Assembly: GCF_032854445.1 (NCBI RefSeq)
Contig: NC_088302.1
Location: 9,357,338-9,421,337 of the forward strand
From: Liolophura sinensis
Lineage: Eukaryota > Mollusca > Polyplacophora > Chitonida > Chitonidae
Length of the DNA: 64,000 bases
Direction: 5' to 3'
In this document: piece after piece, positions 12,801 to 25,500 of the stretch
How the letters are laid out: every line of letters starts with the position of its first letter
How positions within the stretch are numbered: position 1 is the first letter of the stretch
The notes under the pieces: generated by a model
The model's database searches: none
Seen by the model: the letters and a program-made list of their open reading frames with translations, nothing else
Told to the model about the DNA's origin: nothing
Position numbers and translations under genes: made by a program

Positions 12801-15800
12801 TTGCTTCAGGATGGACCTGGGTTGGTATTTATATTTGATTTTGGCTTAGTGTATTATTTTCTCACTTAATTGTTTTATGGCATATTGTATCAAAGCCATG
12901 AAACTTGGGTAAGCAAAGCCATGAAGCGGTATAACAACATTGTTAATGGATACCTGTGATTAACATACCTGTTCAGTTTACATCATCATGAATGCATGAA
13001 GGTAAGTGCATTATTCAATCAATGCTCGGTGAAACAAACATTTATCTGTAATGTCAGAATGGGTTTCAACCTGAAGAGGTGGTTTGACTGTCGTGGCTGG
13101 AGAGGTGTCAGGGGCGTGGGATGGACAAAAGTCCCAGTGGACAAAAACCCTGCGGGCAAAAGCCACACGAACAAAAACCCTGGTGGACATGAGCGCGGGA
13201 GGACATAAGCCCTTCAATTTGTATTAAGAGTATATGGTAAATTGCATATGTTGTTTGCTTGTTTCAGAAAACTTGAACCATTCTTCTTGAAGTGATGTTT
13301 TCAGATTTTAATACACGTTTGAAGTCAGTAGAAGGCCTTCTTACTCGTTCAAATTCCATGTATTCTAACCATTTTGTGGCAAGATCGGAAAGAGCTATAT
13401 ATGTACTAGGGGTATACAGAATGCGTGACGTCCATTCTAGGCTTATCTGAAAACTAAAGAAGTCTACAATATGACTACAGTTGTTCTTTTGCAGCTTGTG
13501 TAAGACTTTTTTCTATTCTAAGAACACAAATCTGATGTATACATGTATATATGTCAGTGTTCTCTATCCTGGAAGTATAACTGACATGCTATAGCCTAAC
13601 ATCTCTAAAGAAAATGGTTGATTCCAAATACTTGTAGAGGTGATGGTTTTAGCCCTAGAAAACAGAAGAAAGAAAACTTGCCTACAGAGTGTAGTGTTCA
13701 AAAATATCCAGCCAATATTCTTTTTTTTTACCAGATTTGGGGAAATTAATGATATATAGATTTTTAATGTACACAGTTACTATATTATGCTTCCGATTTA
13801 ATGTTAAGATCACTGATTTTATTTATCATATAGATCTATATATGATAGATATATAAAATAGAAAAAATAGTAACCTATACAATGTATTGTATTTTATTCT
13901 TATTATCATTTTAAAGAGTTTTCAAAAATAATGTATTTCTGGGGAACTATAATATGATTTGGTTTAAATTTCTAAATAATCTCAATTTTTAAATACATCT
14001 GTTATAGTGAACACATAATATTGCATAAGATGCCTGTAAACCTACTCCAAAAGCATATGTTACGGCAGGCACGAAGTGATTCTGTGAATCAGAATAAGCT
14101 GTAGCCTATAAGCCATGATGAAAGATTTCAGCCAAACAGATTGAATGCAGTGGTGGATACTTTAGGCAATGAACATATTTGCTTGATGAAAAGCAGTTGA
14201 TAATTGTAATAGTTAAACATCAGAGAACGTCAGTTTTTGCCATATTGTGTTGAAATAGGATGTGTACAATGTTTATGAGAAGAAAGCTGTTGCACCTGAG
14301 TGTCCACTGGGATATGTTTTGATGACAAGTTTTTTTATGGCAAGCGAAGTCACACTATATGAATTCCGTCAACAAATATTTAACATCATGTTTTTCACTG
14401 TTGGATATGTTTTATTAGTTAATTTAGATGACGGGGCTTTTATCCTCCTAGGGTTTTGTTCATGGGGGTTTTGCCCGGGGGTGGTTTTGCCCGGGGGTGG
14501 TTTTGTCCGGGGGTAGTTTTGTCCTGGATTCGTCAGCGACTGCCTTGTCTGTGGAAGCCCCACACACTTACATCGGCGGAAACACTTCTGGCCAATGTTT
14601 AACCCAATGTTGCGATTAACTAAACATGTATATACATATATATGACAAATTAATCATGTATTAATTAGCGTACTCAAAGACTTTCTGTTAGTCAGTTTCA
14701 TCAAGTAAGCATTCCCCTTTCCCCTCCCTGAAATGGAGGTATTAAGCGAGAGCCCACTCTACCCCTCCCTCCTTTTTTCCTATGCATGTGTTCCTTTTAA
14801 TACACATTATCAGAGGATGTCTTTGTGGGAGAAACATGACATACATGTAGCTTCACTACTTTTGCACATTTCAGGACAAATGGACAGAACATGTGAATAC
14901 TTTTCAAAGAGGAAAATCTTACATATTTATTGTTACTTGTATGTATTCCTTGAACAAGTAAAATAATAAAGGCAATCAGATGCGAATGATTAGTGAATCA
15001 GACAGTGTTTTCCAATGACATACCTCTAGCTCACCTTTCCCAGATTTCTAGAATTACAATACACAATGGTACTATTTGATGTGCTAAGGGTGAAAAAGCT
15101 TCAAGGGTGGTCTATGGCTCACCACTAGCAAACTGTAGTCAGGCTAGAGGCATGCTAATCAGATGTCACAGGGGAACCTTTGGCCTTCAGTTGAAACCTT
15201 TAGGTTTCACGTGAAGAGATTTGGGTCATACATATACCCCATACATGCCATATTGGCTGTTATGTCCCCTGTCTCAGTAATATTGACCCAATCGGACAAG
15301 TCTGGTTTAGGTCTGTGATTGACAATAACTTAAGGGGATGTGTCAGTAGATCAGTCATGCTAGATGGACACACTTAAATAGCTGGACAGTACCTGTGTTG
15401 TCTGCAAGGTGAATACATTGACTATGTAGCCTTTTGAAATTGGTACCATCATTCATTTGGTCTCTCATGTGTAGACAGAACGTTTTTATATGCCGTCAGG
15501 TGTATAGGTATAGTTCCATGTACACTACATGCATGCACATTAGCATAAAGTAAGTTTACGCATATATATTGCTGGCAGTGAATATGTACTTGTAGGTCTG
15601 TAATGGCATTAATGCTGTGATCAGTATGGCCAGAATGAACAGTTATCGTAGTAATCGCAAACTGCGCCGACCCAAAAGTGCAGGCAGAACAAGGAATGTC
15701 TCCATGATCAAATTAGAAGACTTTGAAATTGTTGGGTAAGTGTGTGACTGTCTTGAACATAGAACCAGTATCATCTAGGCAATGTATCGTTTTCGTAACG

Positions 15801-18800
15801 GTAATATCATTATTTGAGAGTACACTGTATGTTGTGTCATTTTAAATATTAATAATACTGCAGTCTTTCTGTACATCAAATTTAGGCGGTAATGTGGAGA
15901 GCTTCAAACTGCAGGCTTTCTAAACTTTGGCATATTTTTGAGTGAGTTTGTATGAATTTTGACAAGTGATCTTTTCTGTGGTCCAGCTCATAATTTTCTT
16001 TTATATATATATATTTTTGGGCATTCTTTGAAAAATGTACACATGACAGAACAGTAATTCCTTAGTTAAAGGGGGTCATTCTTAAGTACAACACGCAACC
16101 ACAAGCAAATCATCTATCCTGCGAAAAGTTTATACCTATCCCATAAAACTCAGCACCATAATGGTATAAGTAAATATGATTTAGTCGTTCTCTTTTTTCC
16201 TTGTGATCTGATATTCATATGTCCTGTACATGGGAAGATCTGCCAGCAACCTGCGGATGGTCGTGGGTTTCTCCTCGGGGTCTACTTGGTTTCCTCCCAC
16301 CATAATGCTGGCTGCCGTCATAAGTGAAAAATTCTTAAGTACAGCGTAAGACACCAATCAAATAAAGAAATAAATAAATATATTCATATATATAATTCAA
16401 TGTTTATTGAATGTAGTTTATACACACAAATGGATTCAACTTGCATTCAGTGAATTAAATTCCAGCCAATCAAAGTAGCCATAGTTCAACCAATTAGATA
16501 GCCTTGATGCTGTCTGAAACAGCCAGTAGTTTCACCATAATTCCAGCGAAAAAATATTTCAATAGCAGGGTGTTGGCAGCCAATAGAGGTAGAGTGACCT
16601 GATGGGTGTAGGAAAGTTTTCAGAGCACATGGTTCAGTTAGCCAGTTGCAGTCTGCAGTGTGAGGATCCAACTTGTCTATTGCATTGAGAAAACCCTCCT
16701 CCATCCCTTTAGCGCCTCCACTCAGTGAGTATTTCAGAACTTAGTTTGGGGGGTTAATATTGCACCAAATATGGTTTAAGCAATATTGTTTACAAGCAAG
16801 AAAATTTTTATCAGTATTACACATCGATATACATTAGTGGGAACGCGCTGTTCACTGTGTATGATCTTAGACTGCTGTCTGAGCAATAACTTGGACCAAC
16901 TAATAACATATTACAAGTGAACCTCTCTTCACAACCACTAACATAAGTGAACCGCTGTTCACAAACAAGAGCAGGGACCGCTGTCCTAAACTAACATTGA
17001 ACGCGCTGTTCACAAGTTATTTATTAACATGAACTGCTGAACAAAGTTGTTCACAAACTCTTACTCTCACTAGGATGTGGACCTACCAGAGTTCCCTGAT
17101 AGGACATGCACCTGTATTCATTTTTCATGTCATGATCATTGTATCCAGGTTGTGAGTTTACATTATCACCTTTTCAATTTTGCGTTTCGGCTCATGTGTA
17201 TGTCCATGCCGAATTATTCAACTATAATAAAGATGTCAGACGTACTTCATTTTGTTTTGTTTTGTATAAAACTCATTTAAAAACTATCAATATTCTATTG
17301 AATATACAATGAACAGAGAGGTCTGATATCAAGTTTAGACTCTGGACTCCTGATAGCGTAGATTATGCTTGTAATACCCAAAACTGAGCAGTCGTCAGTT
17401 GCTTTTGCAAGTGGCCATTTTTACAATGAAATTAAATTGAAATTGTTATTCTGTTAGGTTAAGAAAAATAACAACATATATTTAAAACTAGTTTTGTAGA
17501 CACTTCAAACAACCATCACACATGAGAACACCTTGCTTCGTTCTGTCTTATAAATATGGACCACATGCATGTAGGTGGCTAATCCAAGTGTGAAAGGAGA
17601 AACATCTGTAGATCTGTCCTTGAATGCACTCCACAGCTATTCATACTATTAACTTCACACTTGCAGAGTGAATGATTGGTGCAAACCCATGGAAATGATA
17701 CATTTTGAGGATTGCCAAAAGTGTGTATGAAAATTAGGCAGGTATGATGTCACAAACAGATACTGCACTAAAACACAGTAACAAGTTAAATTTCAGATTT
17801 TACATTAGTTGCAGATCGGGGGCGTATGTGTTGTACCAATATGAATAGCATTGGCACATATATGTATGTGACTTTTCAGTCTAAAGACTGATTTGAAAAT
17901 TTTTGGCTGTAAATTGAAGAAAATAGAGATTCTAATCTGAGATAGTTTCTTTTGCCAGATTGTATATATGGATTTTCAGTCTACAGTTGATTTCTTTCCA
18001 AATGTACATCATGCTTGCAAAATGGTTTTCACCACAAGTGGAATACAACATATATGCTATTATCATGAGAGCTATAGTTAAAAGAGCTATAGTTAAGAGA
18101 GCTGTGTTAGGACAGTGTGTTGAGTCAGGTACACTTGCAAGCAAGGGCATTGATGCAACTGTGTAGTCCTGGATGATTGTAATGTTGACTTGATATTATG
18201 TAATAGTTACATGTACATGGATATCACATTCCCAGACAAAGTGGTCAGTTGCAAATATCAATGGCAGCTATAATGCCCAGAAGTCATTTGTTGTAAAATG
18301 ATATGGCTGCAAAAGGGTCTACATGAGATGTAGTGTAACCTCAGTTGGACTGTATGTAAATATGCAGTACTAGCAGAGATACATATGTCTGCTAAAGGGC
18401 AGGTAAGGTTATGCTTTGTTCTTTCCTATGGCAGGTGTGTCATAAATTAACTCTAATAATATGTAAGCATGTGACATACACAGCAACAAGTTTCTTGACA
18501 TGTTGACAGTTTTGCTTTTTGATATATAATAAGCTGTGGGTTCTTTAGATTCAGGCATCTGGCGCTGCCTAGAGGTACCCAAACTTACAATAGTACATCA
18601 GGGTTGTTGTTGACAAGTTGCCAGTGTCTGCTGAACCGTCCTGGCTCCCAAACCACTCATTATGACTATTATTAGTCATTAAGGGAGCTGGCTTTTCCTG
18701 AACCACCCCCTGGGGCCATTAAGCAAACAGAGCTGGGTCTATAGTCCTAATAAACGTTAGTAGCCCCTACCTATATTGTTACTATTGATTGGTGCCTTAT

Positions 18801-19467
18801 CCGAGTTTAACCTGTAGTTAGTTCACATGCTTCACACTTCAGCAAGCCTTTGTTCTGCTTCAAATGCCAAGCACGCAATTCACAAATTCACGACTGAGAT
18901 TAGAAGGATATGCCCCTGCAGCCTTGATTATTATCGGGCCTGTGTTATTTTAGATCCCTAACATGGTATTTCCATTGTCATAGTCTTGGTTACTTCGACT
19001 TGTCCTAATAATAGTGGACTTGCCAGCTCAGTGAAGTGGTCATTTGGAATGCCACACACACATAGCTCTTGGACAGCAGAAAAAGTCTACCAGAATGGAA
19101 TCCTCGTACCTGTGACTTACCACCACTCTTAGTCAATGCAGAGAATGGACCAAAATGGAATTTTGCAAACCTGTAAACATTAGCATTGATGACTGCTGAG
19201 ACGGACGTCAGGCCAGAGGAGTTGTTCTGAATATTGCTATAACTGACATGTAGCAAGGATAGAGTGGATGAATACCAAAAGTGGATGGATGAAGCAAGAT
19301 TTGGATAATTGGTTATAACTGAGTACCAGAAATAGACAGATATAGCAACATTTGGATGTTTGCTAGCAGTTTAAAAAGCAGATGTCAAGAGACAAGATCT
19401 GGTTATACACAAACAAGAGATGAATCAGGTCTAAAAGTGGAAAGATGTGGCAAAACTGGATGTAGGC

Positions 19468-19523
<56 letters not shown>

Positions 19524-22500
19524 ATATTAAAGGATACAGACATTTCCGAAAAAGTGGTGGATACAAGTGGCATGCTCTGGATGTACACGAATACGAGAAA
19601 CAACAGTTCTGAATGCTGAAAGGTGCAGCAAAATCTGGATGTAGGCCAATATATATATTCAACAATACATTTCTGAAACTGGTGGATACAAGTGGCAAGA
19701 TTTGGATGTATGTATTCTTTAATTAGAGAAGCGTACAGTTCGATTAGACTTTAGAGGTGAAGTACAGTTAAAGAAGTGGTAGAAATTCTGAATGTGCCCA
19801 TACTATTAATACAATATATTTGGTGACCATTTGCATATTTGTTCTGTACATGTGTATTGCATGGGCAGTTCAGATAATTTTGCCCGAAGAAAAAGCCTGA
19901 AAGAAAAGAATCAAGACACAAGGAACAGCTGAGTGTGAGTACATTGGGCCGAATTCTAGGCTTAAGTAAGTGATATATTACAAAAGGTCACTTCAGAAAG
20001 AGCAGTTTCTTCACATAATTTTCATCAAGTGTTGTTGAATCAGTAGCTGTGAGTGATTTTAAGACTTGCGGAAAAAACAGTGAACAAAAAGTCCTTGTGC
20101 ACATATCTGGAGGAATTACCATTTTGAGGGCCTGTTTGCAATTCCCAAAGGCTGTAATGGGTCCAGTTTGGTGTCAAGATCACAAGTACAGGTGCCTGTT
20201 GGCAATAAGACAAGCAAAAGCCAGTGTCTGACCTAATGATTTCTGTCGTACCAGAAACAAGAGTGCATTTCTCTTTCACCTGGAAGCTGGATGGTATCAG
20301 GTAACAGATATAAGCACCTGTCAATAGTTTCATGTTACATTCAGCCATTTACAGACCTCAGGATTACACAAAATGACAAAGCCTTCCAGGAACAAAGAGT
20401 ACATGTACTTGGCTGCTTGAGGAATGGTCTGAATATATTGACTCCATTACTACCAGGCAGACTCATTGTGATTTTGTCTACCATGTATGACATCAGCTGA
20501 AAGCTGAGACCTTATTATGTTTCTATTATGTGTAAGATACAAACCTGTCTCTTGTTTCTGGCCTGCATATTTAACAGTGGAATCGTGTTTTTAGATACAT
20601 GAACGAGTGCCAGTTCATAAACGTGTATGTGTTTTATATTGTGGCTTTGTGTGGACTTCCTTGCTGGATTCATGCTTTTCAGGTGCAACCTAGTAAAAAG
20701 GACAATACACATATAGATATTCCATTGAGCTTTACAACCATGGATATTTGAAAACGGCTGTATCATTGAGTCTGACAAAGCTGATTACTTTGTGTTATTC
20801 GTGGATCTTTACGGTTGGTTACAATGAGTATGACCTCACGGAAACCGCGTCCTAAGCTGTTCCTGCCAGAGCATGCATCCAGGGGCAAGTCTTACCACTT
20901 AGAGCCCCTGGGGGAGTGGAGTCAGCAGAGGCTGCAGGAGGCCTTACAGCACCGTCCTGCTCTGTTACATAGCACCAAGTGAGTACAGTGAGGTGGATTG
21001 GTGGAAATGTACATGTGTATTTATGTAAAGGATACAAACGCATTTTTTGGCTGGTCTTCCTACGATATATATTTTTCTTTTGGCGAGACAAAATATACCT
21101 GCGACCACACCGACCTCCTTGTGATAGCTCAGGTAAGAACACCAGATTCATCAAGATGTGCAAAGATCCCTCATGTCTTATCGTACAGTTATTCCAAGAT
21201 ATACTACTGTTACATAGTCTTAATTTTAACTTGTCATAAGTTTAGATATGAATGGGCCTTAAGGGAACCCACTCCAACTGTCATTTTTGAATTTGTAAAC
21301 AGTACATGTACATGTAGGTAAACATTTTATTTCTACATGAGGGGCCTCAGTGGGTTAGCACGCCTGCACGGCGCAATGACCCAGGAACCTCCCACCAATG
21401 CTGTCACCGTGAGTTTGTCCAGCTCATGTTGGCTTCCTCTCCGGATGTGCATTTGAAGGCCTGTCAGTAACCTGCGTTTCCCTCAAGCTCGGCTTGGTTT
21501 CCTCCCACCATTTAATTCTGGCAGTCGTTGTATAAGTGAAATACTCTTGAGTATGACGTAAAACACCAATCAAATATATAAATTTCTACATGAAATAGTC
21601 AGAACATGATACATGAAGTGGAAAATTTCATTAATCATTTCATCTTGAACAGGAAAGCAGCAGCAATGTTAGGATATAGGGACAAAGTACACTGCACTTT
21701 AGGGTGTTCAGATTGTAGCGTTCACATACATGTAGATCCATAAAGACAAAGCCTGGGTCAGCCTAGCATAACTATTTTAAACATGATTGCTACTGATGAC
21801 AATGTAGATTTCTGCGGGTAACAAGAGTGATGAACTGAATATAACAAGTTTTCAACTTCATGTATGTTACCATCATACCTGTCTGCTCAGAATGGTTGCT
21901 TGTCTATTTGCTATCTTGTTCGTGTGGATTTGCAGCCCTCACATGATAATGTTGTACCATTATTAAGGTTTAGTCTTTTTGGTACACAACATGTTGGTTT
22001 AACCCTAGCCGTGTATAGGAATTCTGCTGCTGTCACTGCATTATAATCTTGAAAAATTCTTGTGTGTGTGCATGCATGTAAACATTATTTTTGAGAGGAT
22101 TACTATTCATGTATTTGCAGTATTGAGGACACATCACTTATCACATCCATATTTCCAGTTTTGTGAACATATGACATACTGGTACCATGTGCATTTTCAG
22201 TTTTAACAATGTATTGTGTGTGTACCTTGAGTGTTAGTGCCATATGTATATTTTCAATTTGAGGTTATATCTTGTATCATTTATGTATTATGTTTTGAGG
22301 ACATACCATGTGTGCGTTTTCAGTTTTGAGGACTTATTATGTGTATTTTCAGTTTTGAGGACATATAATGTGTGTATTTTCAGTTTTATGGACATATCCT
22401 GTGTATTTTCAGTTTTACGAACATACCATGTGTGTATTTTCAGTTTTACAAACATACCATGTGTGTATTTTCAGTTTTGAGGACATATCGCGTGTATTTT

Positions 22501-25500
22501 CAGTTTTACGGACATATCCTGTGTATTTTCAGTTTTGAGGACATACCATGTGTGTACTTTCAGTTTTGAAGACATACCATGTGTGTGTTTTCAGTTTTGA
22601 GGAAATTGTATGATGTGTGTTTTCAGTTTTGAGGACATATCATGTGTGGGAGAGTGCAGCACCCTGTCAGAGCTGTCCCTGGACGGCAATCCTCTCACCC
22701 AGGAGTCTCACTACAAGCAGTCTGTCCTGAGACACATGCAGCAGCTCAAACAGCTCGACATGAAGCGCATCACGGTGAGATACAGTTGCGTACATGTGTA
22801 CTGTGTGACCAGCCTTTAATCTGGTGGCCATTTATTCATGGGTGCATGTTTGACTCTAAACAGCATTTACTGTAAATCTTCAACCTTTTCAACTGCCTGT
22901 CTTCAGTGGAATTTATGCATACAGTCATTATGTAAATAGTGCTAGAATAACTTGTGTGTGTCATTAAAGATGCAAGCTTCATAAAACTCTGCAAATTATT
23001 TCTCTACACCCCATAGTTCTCCCAGAATGCCCCAAAATATTTGTTGCAGAGGTGGTTGAAAGCTTGAAGATTTGGGTATTTTTGAAAGCAACATTAGGGA
23101 ATCAATAAGAATATAACCGGCGGTTAAAAGGGAACGCATTTAAATTGAATGACACAGCATAATGGTTCAACCTGATTGAAATGTCAAGGTCAGATTTGAC
23201 GTAGCTTTGACAATCACCCAAGTCAAGTCTGTTCTGTTCATATACAAATCAGAATTGTCCATTCATCAGTATTTAAGCAGATTTCCTGTATTCGATGTTC
23301 TTTTAATAGTTTTTTAATAGCTGAAATAGTAACTATAAGTTTCAGAAATGTTGATGTTGATCAAAGAGCAACATTCTGTAATGATACATGTTATGGATAT
23401 GTATTTGTAACATTTATAAAGTTGATTGAAAAGACTAGAGCCATAACTGAAGTGGAAACATTTTTGTTGTATTAGTTGTAAAACTTATCACCTTTTTTTC
23501 TTTTTTTTTTGTGTGGGGGGAGGGGGGGTGGATGAGGCATTACCATACACCCCATGCATTTACACAGGAAAAGTAATGGGTGTAGGTGTTCATATTCATG
23601 TATTTCATATTTAAGTTTTGACATATTATTATGTAAAAAAATTATTATATTTCATCAAGTATATTAACCGATAGTCATTGATAATATTGATAGTGAACAT
23701 ATAAGGAATTCCTTGACATTAAACAGATTCTTATCCAACATGCAGATTTTATTAGATTGTAATCACAACTCTGTTTACCTGCAGGAAGAAGAGAGAAGAA
23801 TTGCCATAGTGATGGCACGAAAAGAAGAAGAGAAAAAACGAGAGATAAACAAGATGGCTATTGTGAAGGTAGCTGGGAATTGTTTACATTTGTGTTCACA
23901 GAAATGTGGTCAGAATGTGTTCTCAGCAGTGTGCACATGGTGCATTCTCATTCACAGCAGTGAGGACACATTGTGTTCTCAGCTAGTATTATGGAAACAG
24001 ATGTAATGTGGACACTGGACTCATTTGGTTAGCTCACTAGCGCAGCTGAATAACCCAGGAGTCTCTCACCAATGTGGTTGCTGTGAGTTCAAGTCCAGCT
24101 CATGTTGGTTTCCTCTCCAGCTGTAAATGGGAAGGTCTGTCAGCAACCTGCGGATGATCATGGGTTTTCCTCAGCTCTGCCCGTTTTCCTCCAACCATAA
24201 TACTGTATAAGTGAAATGTTCTTGAGAACGGCACAAAAACATCATTCAAATAAATAATGTGGACACTGCATGTTCTCTCCAATGTGGACACTGCATGTTC
24301 TCTGTAATGTGGACACTGTGTGTTGTCTGCAGTGTGGACACTCTGTTCTCTGTAATGTGGATACTCTGTTCTCTGCATTGTGGACACTTTGTGTTCTCTG
24401 TAGTGTTGACACTGTGTGTTGTCTGCATTGTTGACACTGTGTTCTCTGCATTGTTGACACTGTGTGTTTTCTGCAATGTGGACACTTTGTGTTCTTTGTA
24501 ATGTGGGCGCTGTGTGTTCTCTGCATTGTTGACACTGTTTGTTCTCTGCAATGTGGACACTGTGTGTTTTCTGCAATGTGGACAATGTGTGTTCTCTGCA
24601 ATGTGGACACTTTGTTCTCTGCATTGTTGACACTGTGTGTTTTCTGCAAAGTGGACAGTGCATGTTTTGTATAATGTGGACACTTTGTTCTCTGCATTGT
24701 TGACGCTGTGTGTTTTCTGCAATGTGGACACTGTGTGTTCTCTGTAATGTGGATACTCTGTTCTCTGCATTGTGTACACTGTGTGTTTTCTGCATTGTGG
24801 ACATTGTGTGTTCTCAGCAATGTGGACACTGTGTGTTCTCTGCATTGTTGACACTTTGTGTTCTCTGCAGTGTGGACACTTTGTTCTCTGTAATGTGTAA
24901 ACTGTGTGTTCTCTGCATTGTTGACACTGTGTGTTCTCGGCGATGTGGACACTGTGTTCTCTGCATTGTTGACACTGTGTGTTCTCTGCATTGTTGACAC
25001 TTTGTGTTCTTTGCAATGTGGACACTGTGTGTTCTCTGCAATGTGGACATTGTGCGTTCTCTGCATTGTTGACACTTTGTGTTCTCTGCAATGTGGACAC
25101 TTTGTTCTCTGTAATGTGTAACCTGTGTGTTCTCTGCATTGTGGACACTGTGTGTTCTCGGCGATGTGGACACTGTGTTCTCTGCATTGTTGACACTGTG
25201 TGTTCTCTGCATTGTTGACACTTTGTGTTCTTTGCAATGTGGACACTGTGTGTTCTCTGCAATGTGGACATTGTGCGTTCTCTGCAATGTGGACACTTTG
25301 TTCTCTGCATTGTTGACGCTGTGTGTTCTCTGCATTGTTGATACTTTGTGTTCTCTGCATTGTTGACACTGTGTGTTTTCTGCAAAGTGGACAGTGCATG
25401 TTTTGTGCAATGTGGACACTTTGTTCTCTGCATTGTTGACACTTTGTGTTCTCTGTAATGTGGACACTTTGTTCTCTGTAATGTGTAAACTGTATGTTCT

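Noticed and set aside
16947-16962. Steroid-receptor-type response element
   Set aside because: Half-sites GAAC and GTTC are separated by four bases rather than the five (A-N3-T) of the canonical inverted repeat.
19356-19700. Frames containing runs of YIYIYI
   Set aside because: They are the (TA)n microsatellite translated.
22244-22570. Open frames with repeated CVFSVLRTYHV-type peptides
   Set aside because: Artefact of the 30-bp acceptor array; not in the LRRC49 frame.
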